NCBI GenBank assembly: GCA_023231475.1
Contig: JALJEE010002943.1
Location: 1 to 64,000 of the forward strand
Origin: Seison nebaliae
Taxonomy: Eukaryota; Rotifera; Pararotatoria; Seisonacea; Seisonidae
Direction: 5' to 3'
Length of the DNA: 64,000 nucleotides
Below the pieces are notes generated by a model that did not search any database, had not been told where the DNA came from, and saw nothing but the letters and a program-made list of their open reading frames with translations. The stretch's first letter is position 1, and each line of letters begins with the position of its first letter. Shown here piece after piece: positions 1 to 9,319 of this stretch. A program made the translations under genes and the position numbers.

Positions 1-537
1 GTAAGCCATGACATGTGGAAACGAATTGTTTCCTATGTGGATGTCACGTGAGTCATTCAGATCACGAAGAACTTCGTCAATGACTAGCCCAAAAATCCAA
101 GGGCCAAGAATAGTACCTTGACGAACACCGGAATTGATGTGAAATATTTCGCTGAGTCGATCACCGATGAAGACACGCCCCATAGATTGGTAGAAAAGAT
201 GATATAGAAATCTGAGGAGAGGAGTCTCGACGTTATGACGACACAGATAATTAAGAGCGAATGATACGTCGACAGAGTCGAAGACTTTAGAAGCATCGAG
301 AAAGAGAATGTGTAAAGAAACTTTCTTTTCTTTAGCATAAGATATAGCTGAACGAAGGGGGAAGAGAAGAGGATATGTACCGCGACACGAAGATCGGTAT
401 GCAGATTGATATGATGAAGAGAAAAAGATATGTCGATAGCGGAATAAAATGAGATTCTCCACGAGAGAAATAAAGCGAATGTGATGTCGATCTAAGATGT
501 GGATATTGTTAGCTAAAGTTAATTTATATTAACTATT
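1..537 (-). mobile_element. Non-LTR retrotransposon reverse transcriptase fragment (cut by window edge)
   Basis: One minus-strand frame is open from about 537 down to base 1 and reads as the fingers/palm part of a LINE-type reverse transcriptase. It contains LDASKVFDSVD, the first catalytic-Asp block with the usual F-D-x-x-D layout, and further on GVRQGTILGPWIF, the RQG..L.P..F block. The window ends just after MAY, directly before where the YxDD box would fall. Upstream, the frame stops with TAA near 540, so the N-terminal part of the element is missing. The truncation point nearly coincides with the start of the repeat at 546. This is a decayed or 5'-truncated insertion; whether the rest is intact lies outside the window. 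A shorter ORF at 84-338 on the same strand is a shadow in another frame. Confidence 0.85.
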
Positions 538-545
538 GTAAGTTC

Positions 546-921
546 CTATTTAAGTTTTCTCATTTATATTTCGTCCATTTTAAGATTATTACTGTATAAT
601 CTACAATGTAATAGTTAAAAGAGATCTTTGTCCGTTCGGTTAAAAGTCCCCCTAATATTATCATTCTAACATTTATATTAGTGAAATTTGAACAAAATTT
701 TTTTTAAAATGGTAAAATGGGTTTACTTCATTCTCTTTCTACCAAAAACTCGCAATTTTGTTTTTTAAAGGAAACGGGTTAACTTCTCTCAGTTTAGAGA
801 AAAGTGGGTTAACATGTTTCTTTTTGGTTAAAAGGGAGTCAACTTCATTCTTTTTGGCAAGGTTAACATCTTTCTTTTTCGATGAGTATGGGTTAACTAC
901 TCCTTAAGGGTTAACTCCTTT
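546..921. repeat. Truncated copy of an inverted-repeat element (copy A)
   Basis: This segment is nearly identical to 58006-58387, in the same orientation. It starts at CTATTTAAG and ends at GGTTAACTCCTTTC. It keeps the internal array of GGTTAAC-containing units (about 776, 807, 861, 891 and 909) and the right terminal repeat, but lacks the left terminal inverted repeat present in copy B. Its left end abuts the reverse transcriptase remnant, so either this copy was truncated at the junction or one element inserted next to the other. It has no coding capacity. Confidence 0.85.
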
Positions 922-1530
922 CACCAATCCATAAATTAATATGAATTAAGCAAAAAAACATGATCAAAACACGAAAAAAACCAAAAATTTTACCTCCTTT
1001 TCTTCAAGTCAAAGAAATGAATGACGCCTGTTTCTGTATCGCTATTTATAAAAAGCAATTTTATGAATAATGAATAGTTTATCGCACTAAGCATAGAAAC
1101 AAGAGATATATTGATGGTTAAGCTAAAATGTTAAATTGCTATTTAGTAATTCTGAGGTGCAGCAGAACTAAATGAATATTTAGAAATTAATAATATGTAA
1201 AACATTAAGGATGAGTTACATAAGGATGAACCATTATTGTTGTAATCAATAATCGTTCCACAAAAGTTATTTTTCGCTTCCATACTCATCTGACACCCCA
1301 ATTATATTGCATAGATATTCCCTAACTGTTTTTGATCTAACTTTCCTTATAAAACAAACCCATCAACAATTTCTTGTATGATTTTTAATATTAATTAAAG
1401 AACAACTGAAAAATGTTTATTGATTTAACTTCGACGAATATTGCTACCCACAACGGCTAACATATTGAAAAAATTAAGAGTTTGTTTAGACAGAAAAAAA
1501 CATTTCCTTAACCGAAACATATAGAAATAA
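922..1530. other. Intergenic stretch, nothing recognised
   Basis: AT-rich sequence between the repeat and the heat-shock-element array. I see no open frame with coding character, no RNA gene and no tandem repeat. Confidence 0.5.
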
Positions 1531-1586
1531 CTAGAATTTTCTAGTCTATTCTCGAACATTCTAGAACATTCTAGAAAATTCTCGAC
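1531..1586. promoter_or_regulatory. Heat shock element array (about ten contiguous nGAAn/nTTCn pentamers)
   Basis: From 1533 the sequence can be cut into consecutive 5-bp units: aGAAt tTTCt aGTCt aTTCt cGAAc aTTCt aGAAc aTTCt aGAAa aTTCt, then a partial cGACg. Only the third unit departs from the alternating GAA/TTC pattern bound by heat shock factor trimers. The result is an imperfect 10-bp tandem repeat. It lies about 370 bp upstream of the MLF start codon at 1956, and no other gene is close on the left, so MLF is the likely target. Binding is inferred from the motif only. Confidence 0.75.
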
Positions 1587-1955
1587 GGTCGTAATATTAC
1601 ACAACAAATCTGATAATTATCAGGTGTGTCAAATCACTGAGATATGTGGATCGGATATGTCATTAAATCGAATATATTTTAATAATCCATTGAAGCATAT
1701 CACATTGTTAGATGTTGTATGTATAATTATTAATAATAAAGAAAATGATAACTTTGCAAATGGATGAGTAGTCATATTTGTTCATCATTTATAATCTATA
1801 TGGAAAAACCCTTTTTATTTTATAATTATTAAAGGAATTTTATTGGTATAAATAGAATAAAGAATAGATAGAATTTATTAAATGTGACTTTTCCTTTATT
1901 GTTTCACTAGATTATTTTCCACACTTTTACCGCACTTTCTTATTTGTTGTGAGAA

Positions 1956-2705
1956 ATGTTTGGAAGAGATAACTGGTTCAATGATCAATTCTTCAAGTTA
2001 ATTCTAATAAATTTACTAAAAATTTAATAAATACTAAAATTATAAATTCTTTTTCACGTGTTAAGGAATGATGGAATATCTGATATGTCATCTCCGTTTA
2101 AAATGTTGGAGGGTCTAACCGGAAATTCTAACGGTGCCGTAAAACATCATCGTTCTAATAGGAAGAATAATAATGGAATGGACATTATGAATTTCAGTAG
2201 TGATTTCGGTAACATGGGTAATATGATGGCTCAATTCCAAAGCATGGATGGAAATGGTAATGATCCAAATGGTGCGTCTTTCTCTTCAGCAACAGTTATG
2301 TCTTATACGAATGATGGACAAGGTCCTCCTCAAGTCTATAAGGCAACGAATCAAGTCTCGAAAATGGGTGATATGAAAGAGACGAGAAAAGCTGTGAAAG
2401 ATTCTCGTCGACAACTAGAAAAAATGGCTATTGGACGTCATATAAAAGACCAGTCTCATGTTATTCAACGTCAGCGACATGGTGGAGGTCCCATAGAAGA
2501 AGAACAAAATTTAGAAAATTTAGATGACACCGAACTACCGTCTTTTAATCAACGATGGGAGAATTCTTATAGAAATCCTGTTGATTATTTCGGTAATCAA
2601 CCACTCCAACAATTCCCCCAACTTCAACAACAACAACAACAACATCAATATGCTCTACCAGAACCAAATCAGAGAAATAGTCGTAATAATCAAAATTATT
2701 ATTAA
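1956..2705 (+). CDS. Mlf: Myeloid leukemia factor family protein
   Basis: Two exons, 1956-1996 and 2066-2705, give 226 aa; the 69-nt intron begins GTTAATT and ends TTAAG. Start ATG 1956 gives MFGRDNWFNDQFFK, joining NDGISDM at the splice. The second exon carries the MLF1-interacting core: a VMSYTNDGQGPPQVYKA stretch, then METRKAV-type and LEKMAIGRHIKDQSHVIQR blocks, and a Leu/Asp/Glu segment ending in FNQRWE. These match the conserved centre of MLF1/MLF2 and Drosophila Mlf. The C terminus is Gln/Asn-rich with a run of six Gln, CAA-coded. MLF proteins are nuclear/cytoplasmic regulators that associate with 14-3-3, transcription factors and DnaJ chaperones. The upstream heat-shock-element array would fit a link to proteostasis, which is inference. 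Confidence 0.88.
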
Positions 2706-3865
2706 TCTCCCAAAATTGTCAATCAATGATTTCAATTGGAATTTCTCAACAAATAAAAGATAAAAATATTTATTTTCTAATTTAAAATCTCATTAATTCA
2801 CCAGTGTTTTATTTTTCCACCATGCAATCACCCAATCTTTCATTCGTCTTAATTAAATAAATTTCTTCACTTACTTATCTAATGATATATTCTCCGTATT
2901 CGTTTCATTCTCTTCTATCCATAATTATCATATTCCTCATTGTCTAATTCTCTAACATTACCAAAATAATAATCTATTAATAATATAAATAATTTTAATT
3001 CGAAAACAATAAAAGGAATTATGTAAATTTAATGCAGATTAGCATACTGAATACAAAATTTCCTCATTATCTTCCATATAATAAGAAGGAATATTCCAAC
3101 GACTCTTTCACAATTAGCAAAAAGAAATAGTCATGTTCGTGTACGAATAATCGGTTAATAAAAAAAATGAACTCTTTTACATTGTTTTCTTCCACTTAAC
3201 AACCTTGTTCTATATATTTATGGTTGTAATAATATATTCAATATTATTTGCAATATAATATATTGTATATAATTATGATTGACTGATGACTATTTTATGA
3301 AATGAAATGAGAATTATTATTTAATTCGATTGTCTAGGAGGAGCAGAGTAAAACCAAAAGAGAATTGGGAGACTGTCAAAGAAATTAATTGGAACATTTT
3401 ATTAAATTACAGCATCATCTAAAAAACATTGTCAAGTGCTTGTTGTGCATCAAATAAATATCATAATGTTTTTTTGTCATTCAATTATAAATAAGAAGGA
3501 GTGAATGAAATCTATTGATGGAAAATTGAGGAGTTTGAATTAGATCGATAGTCTCCTATCAATATATTTGTCCTTTTCTATTATTTATCCTATTATATAT
3601 ATTTGATTTCCCAAGTGGTAATTTTCACAAATTATATTTTATCTTTTCATGAAAACGTGTGTGCTTATTACGTTTTGGTTGGCAGGACAACATCATCAAC
3701 TTTCCACGTCATTTTGCATAATAATAAATTTATCGTTTTCAATGTCATTTCTCATTTCCTTTTCGCGATTAGTGAATAAAGAAAATTGTTGAGTGTTGAT
3801 TTTATTGGTGCACAAACAGAAATTATGTGCCTTTATTCCCTACAACCATAATATTCAATACGTTC
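2706..3865. other. Intergenic stretch, nothing recognised
   Basis: About 1.1 kb of AT-rich DNA between the MLF stop and the next start. An AATAAA-like signal (around 2751) follows MLF. Short palindromic AT tracts occur around 3230-3270, but I see no coding frame or repeat family. Confidence 0.5.
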
Positions 3866-4916
3866 ATGTGTAATAAGAGAGAAAGAAACAACAGTCGAAT
3901 TGGACTTCGTCTAATTCTCATATCATTTGTCACGATAATTACATCACTCATCTTCTCCGGTTTAGTGCTAAACTTGACGTCACTCCAACGCATAACATTT
4001 GACGAGAATATTCTCATCGATAAAGTGAAAGAATCATCTTCCAATCAACTACATATTATTCGAATTGATCAAACGGATAAATTATTCGTTCTTGAAGAAA
4101 ATGAAGCGAATGCGCATAACGTTAACGAAATTGACATCCGACATGAATCATCAATAGATCTATCAATCTTAATCAATACAGACCAAGATAATAAGACAAT
4201 ACTCTTCTCAAATGAGCATAGTGGCGTTTGGCAAACATGTTACACTTTAAAAGGTTTTATTTTATAAAAGTATCAAATGTAATTCTCATATTTTTCTTAC
4301 AATGAAATTTATGTATTGTTAGAAAATAGTCTGAAAAAAGTTCAATTGGATTCATGTCGTCGATTGAAATTGTCAGATGGAGATGCCCAAAATGATAATA
4401 AAACTTGGTTCATCCGTTAGTAAAGATTTATCATACTCGTAACTAAAATATTGTTTCTATCAAAAATACAAAAGGAATGCAAAACATTGCAACTTGTTGC
4501 GTATTAGTTTCTTTATTGGTCAATTGTGTTTCCGTTCCAACCGCTTTAGCAGCAATTCTCAAACAATCAGTCCCATGTGCAATTACTGTGAGTGCTGAAG
4601 AAATATTAGCAAGTTAAATAAATATTTTCAACGTTGTTTATTTATTATATTACAAATTAAAGGCATTTTCAATTGTTATGCGATATTCATATTGATATCT
4701 AAACAATATTATGAGATACGTGAGAAGAATTGTTATTCATTAATTTCAATTCCAGAAATATTAGCAACACCTTATTGTTCGAGTAAAGATGGAACATTTG
4801 GTTTCTCTTTTTTTCTCTTAGTCATCAGTTCATTACTGGAAATGATTTCTTCAATAATTTGGTTCATAATCATGCATATGATGAAAGCAAAACTACAAAA
4901 CACTTATGCTTGGTAA
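3866..4916 (+). CDS. Four-TM claudin/clarin-like membrane protein
   Basis: Four exons (3866-4253, 4323-4415, 4475-4612, 4663-4916) join in phase to 290 aa. After a short basic N terminus there is a first TM (IGLRLILISFVTIITSLIF). A large first extracellular loop ends in SGVWQTC..., with a further Cys in the next exon; this resembles the G-L-W-x-x-C...C signature of the PMP22/claudin/clarin superfamily. TM2 lies in exon 3, and TM3 and TM4 in exon 4 (FFLLVISSLLEMI, SIIWFIIMHM). The loop of about 120 aa is longer than in typical claudins. In this superfamily such proteins act at cell junctions or as membrane organisers; I cannot name a specific orthologue. The exon 3 donor at 4613 was chosen because the nearer GTGAGT at 4588 breaks the frame. 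Confidence 0.7.
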
Positions 4917-5178
4917 ACGAAAATGAAGCAATTCTAATCTTTCTTATCTTATTCCTCCAAATTCATTTAATGACCATCTTTCAATTGCTGATCAATAATC
5001 CATTACAGAAATATGCTATATTTTATAATATTGGAAATATCGTTAAAAGAGTTTTTTAAATAAAATCGATATCGATTTATTTCTGGGAATTAAAATAATA
5101 ATAATTTTTATCTCTTTCAATATCTGAATGATTATTGAGATAAACGAAGAAAATTCGATTTTCCTTTAATTAATATTC

Positions 5179-5713
5179 CTAAAATGAAAAAAGAAAATAA
5201 ATTTTGAATTTAAGAAAAAGAAGACGAACATCTTTTTGATCACATCCACCTTTGTGGTCCAAAGCAATATGAGGATCATCTTTACATTGCTTAATTTTCA
5301 GATCGACATGTTTATATTCCTTCCCATTAGAGGCACAATATTTAGGTAGTGATGGATAAATACCGGAAAGTTGAAGTGCAATTTTTTTTGCACCAGCAGC
5401 AGCACATTCCTCTTGAAATTGTTTTATTATTTTAGAATTGATTAATTTAGAGAAATTAACTGATATCTTTCTTACACGCTCCAACACTCTTCAACTCAAC
5501 AGTTGGATCTTCACATCGTCGTTTCTGAAGGGAACATTCACTTAAGTATGTTACATGATCATTACCACATACTAGCCAATCCGAATTAATACACCATTCG
5601 TTTATATGATGTGGGTTACAATTGATCCAGGGTTTAGTGAATTGTTCCTTATAACAATCGGATAATCCCACCAGAGCAACGATTAAGAGAATTGAAAAAA
5701 TTTTCAGAAACAT
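5179..5713 (-). CDS. Secreted two-domain Kazal-type protease inhibitor-like protein
   Basis: Two exons on the minus strand (5713-5461 and 5411-5179, 49-nt intron) give 161 aa. ATG 5713 starts a clear signal peptide (KIFSILLIVALVGLSDC). Domain 1 has the Kazal arrangement with core WLVCGNDHVTYLSEC and a final GAC. Domain 2 in exon 2 has the core KYCASNGKEYKHVDLKIKQC and ends GGC; its first part is Ala/Lys-rich and lacks one canonical Cys, so it may be degenerate. Kazal domains are canonical serine protease inhibitors, secreted in arthropod saliva, gut or haemolymph. The C-terminal tail after GGCDQKD is hydrophobic and may be a mispredicted end. Inhibitor specificity cannot be read from the sequence. 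Confidence 0.75.
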
Positions 5714-6334
5714 TTTAAAGTTTGTTCGTTACTACTCCATCCAACTTTCCTTTTTATAAGTGTTCCTATTTAATTTTGAGATATTTTAATTCAAATGTCG
5801 ACCAAACATGAGGAAAAATAGCACCTGCAAATAGTTCTGTACTTTTTTCGGTCTATTTGGTAAATTTTCTATATTTACCTCAACTCATTTGGTCAATTGG
5901 TGTCTGGTTCTATTCACAAAATAATTTTCAATTAATTTTTCATTATTACTTGTGGTCTATTCACATACTTCACAATTGGTTAATTAATTGGAAATTATTT
6001 AGAAATAGAAATTATTAGAAATTAAAGATATTTATTGGAGTTACTGGGAAAATGACTAAAATTGAAGACAGATAATAAAAATCTTATAAGAAGAATGTCT
6101 CTCTGAAACGAATAAGACAAACAAAATTTCATGTAGATGCCGATTTGATTTGGTTAAGAGAAGAAAAGTGTTAAAATGTTCGAAGTAATTGATGAATTAC
6201 TTTCAGTTCTGTGTACTTTTCACTGTTACAAGTGACAACATGTGTCAATCCAATTCTCAACAATATGAACAATAAAAATCAGTAGATAAGAAAATGGTTA
6301 CAAACTTCATTTTTGTCATTTATTCCATATCTTT
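5714..6334. other. Intergenic stretch, nothing recognised
   Basis: About 620 bp between the divergent Kazal start and the CEBPZOS-like stop. AT-rich, with no ORF of coding character. Confidence 0.5.
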
Positions 6335-6613
6335 TTATCTTCTAATCTCGTTTCGAGATTTCCCATCTTCTCGCCAATTAAATAGAATTCTTTCCATACG
6401 GATATCATAATTATTTAAGGAAACAAACAAACAAAGAAAACTGTCTAAGATATACGGATAATTCTTATACATCATATGACGATATTCGATCGACGTATTC
6501 ATTTTGTGATAGACATAGTAGGTTGATAATAATAATGGAATTTCTACTACTAATCCAATTCTTAACAATTTTTTGAACATCTTTTTCCAAAGCCGAAAAT
6601 TCAAGAACTTCAC
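6335..6613 (-). CDS. CEBPZOS-like small single-pass mitochondrial membrane protein
   Basis: A single exon of 92 aa. After a basic N terminus comes one hydrophobic segment (LLRIGLVVEIPLLLSTYYVY), followed by HKMNTSIEYRHMMYKNYPYIL. This block matches the K-M-N-T-S-x-x-F/Y-R-x-x-M-x-K-x-Y-P-x-I-L signature of the small animal protein CEBPZOS, which localises to mitochondria and has no known enzymatic activity. The size is close to the family (about 80 aa). The true start may be the inner Met before FKKLLRIG. It lies head-to-head with the SAMHD1-like gene, about 215 bp apart, which suggests a shared bidirectional promoter. Confidence 0.7.
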   Translation of the reverse strand: MKFLNFRLWKKMFKKLLRIGLVVEIPLLLSTYYVYHKMNTSIEYRHMMYKNYPYILDSFLCLFVSLNNYDIRMERILFNWREDGKSRNEIRR

Positions 6614-6827
6614 TCCCTACCAAATTTCTTTTAATTCACTTATCTCTAACTTTTTTTCTTATTGTGCAGACGAAAACATTATACCACAAAAAATCTAGAT
6701 AAAACCATATTTTTGATTAAAATTATCATAAAACAAACACTGGACATTAGACAATAGCCATAGAGAGTCAAAGGTCAATCGATTGGTCAGCTGATTGAAG
6801 ATGAAAGTTTGGTTTTAGTCAATTTTC

Positions 6828-8707
6828 ATGGATAATTCCCATTTCCGTTTTCAGGTATTTAAAGATAACATTTATGGATCAATCGAATTGCCAGATCTGT
6901 GTGTGGAGATCATTAATACGAAACAATTTCAACGTCTACGAAATGTTAGTCAATTGAGCTCGCTCAAATATATCTATCCGGGAGCGAGTAATGATCGTTT
7001 CCAACATTCCATCGGGTTATATCTTTTACAGCCGAAAAGAAAGTGATAATTCTCCAATAATATCAGTACTGCTCATTTAGCTGGTGTATTCGTTCGTGCG
7101 ATTCAAGAGAAACAATCTGAATTGCATATTACTGATACAGACGTACTATGTGTACAATTGGCTGGACTGTGTCATGATTTAGGTCATGGCATTCATTCTC
7201 ATTCATTTGACACATTTATGGAGAAAGTAGAAGGAAATAATTTATGGAAAGTTCACAACAAATTCTTATTAATTTTATCAAATTCTCTCTCTTTCTCTTA
7301 TTAGCATGAATTGATGTCAATTAAAGTTTTTGAAGAGATCTTGAAACAACCACGAATTCAAGAGGTTTTCTACGTGACTTATGGAATGACAAGAATTGAT
7401 GTAGATTTCATTTGTGAAATGATTTGTGCAAGTCTCCCAATGTACAAGGAAGAAGATGTTAATTTAGATTATTATTTAAAAAATTTAATTTCTTTTATTT
7501 TATAAATACAATTTTAGAATCAATTCAAAGGTCGAACTCCAAATAAACATTTTTTATATGAAGTTTATACAAATTCTTTTCTCTTGAAGATTTATTCATT
7601 TTCATCTTATCAGATTGTCTCGAATGCAACGAATGGTATCGATGTAGATCGAATGGATTATTTATTGAGAGATTCCATGTACTTGAACATTCCAACGAAT
7701 TTCCATTACGAACGTCTAATTCATTCCATGCGTGCAATATATGTCGAAGGTCGTTATCGTCTATGTTTCCGAGATAATGTTCATATGGATCTTTTTGATT
7801 TAATCAATTCGCGACTCAATTTCCATCTTCGTGCTTATAAGCATCCTACGGGTGCGGCTATTGAAATTATGTTAATTATTCTTTGACATTTATCGTTTCC
7901 ATCTGTCATTTAGGTTCCAGGATGTATTGTTAGCAGCAAATGATCATTTACTTCTACCATATGTCGACAAGAAGACAAAGAATTTAGAAATGATGAAAAT
8001 TAATGAAATTGCCAAAAATCCAAAAGCATTCCAATTAATTGACGATACAATTTTTTCTTTAATACGATTCGATTTTCTTAAAGGAAACGAAAAGTTAAAG
8101 AATTCTGTTCATTTACTTGATCGCATCGATGAACGACGATTATATCGATTATTAGATGATCGTCCAATTAAAATTAAAGTTTTTTCTATTTTTCCATTCT
8201 TGTTTTATAAACTATTTAAATAATATTTTACAGAACATCGATATTGAATCTTTAGAAGAAAAAATTGTTGAGGTGTTCAATGATGTGGAACCTTTAGATT
8301 TCGTTCTCAATCGAAAACACATTGTCATAAAAGTCAATCTTTTCTTTTATTATTAATGCTCCTTATTAAGTAGATCATTCGATATGATTACGGAATGAAA
8401 TCAAAAAATCCTTTTGACGAAATTTTTCTTTATCGAAAGACGAATACAACACAAGCATTCAAACTCGCAGCTAATTCCGATAACGTTTCTATATTATTCA
8501 TTCGGTTGTAAAATTTAATTAAATATCCTTGTTTAGTTCCACGCACAATTTCCATCAATATGGTATCCGGAAAAGATTCAAGAAACTCGAATTCGATTAT
8601 TTGTCAAATTGGAGAATGATTTATTCGATGAAAGAATCAAAAGTTCTTTCTCCAAATCTATCCAATATCGGATATCAGATGCTGGAGAATTGACACCTGA
8701 TATGTAA
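6828..8707 (+). CDS. SAMHD1-like HD-domain dNTP triphosphohydrolase without SAM domain
   Basis: Nine exons (6828-7015, 7067-7250, 7305-7457, 7518-7562, 7614-7870, 7914-8178, 8234-8332, 8374-8484, 8537-8707) join to 490 aa. The protein opens almost at once with VFKDNIYGSIELPDLCVEII and QFQRLRNVSQL. It then has PGASNDRFQHSIG (first metal His), LCHDLGHGIHSHSFD (the HD pair and catalytic His) and NGIDVDRMDYLLRD (last Asp). These are the complete metal-binding residues of the SAMHD1 HD domain. SAMHD1 hydrolyses dNTPs to deoxynucleosides and triphosphate. The N-terminal SAM domain of vertebrate SAMHD1 is absent: the ATG lies only about nine residues before homology begins, and nothing upstream encodes one. 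The C-terminal region, ending DAGELTPDM, is present but divergent. Confidence 0.88.
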
Positions 8708-9319
8708 GAAAAAATTTTATTAGAAATTATACGGTGCAATTTTTTCTGTTTATCTATATATCTATCTATCTACAACTACCTCTTAACGTCCAATTTATTT
8801 CTTTTTTTTTTCTTAATTATTCAAAACTTGTAAAGAAAAAATCATTAAAAATAAAACATAATCGATATCGCTTTATTTTTCTCTTCCAATTATTCCAATA
8901 TTTAAAATATCACAAATTGTATCATGTAAATCCAATTATCAATTTTACTAACAATTTCAAATGTTTTATGAGATAAATTACTGAGGGAAATAGTTGAGAA
9001 AAAATGAAGATAAATAATTTAATGAATTTCAAATATTCTTCGAGTAATCAGTCAAACAGATTTGAAATTGTAAAGTAGTTTTTAAGAAAATATTGAAAAG
9101 TGAATGGAAAAGAGGAAGATGTTCTTAAAAGAAGATTAAAATTGAAGTAATAAGGAATTAGATGAGAGTAAGAGAGAAATATTTTGTAATTCTATATGAG
9201 TCATAAGTATAATTTCTATGGTATAAAGAGAGGAGAATATTCGTATGCAATATAAACGCATATGATGCACAAACAACACATAAATCGATTTCCATGTAAA
9301 ATTAATAGTTTTGAGAGAG
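8708..9319. other. Intergenic stretch with a short TATC microsatellite
   Basis: AT-rich DNA between genes. A short ATCT/TATC run lies around 8756-8772. The 80-codon frame at 8734-8976 is AT-driven and hydrophobic, without family similarity. Confidence 0.5.

Noticed and set aside
84-338. 84-codon minus-strand ORF with an ATG
   Set aside because: It is an out-of-frame shadow of the reverse transcriptase, whose true frame shows conserved RT motifs.
1425-1607. 60-codon minus-strand ORF over the heat-shock-element array
   Set aside because: Its residues follow the 10-bp repeat and show no protein-like pattern.
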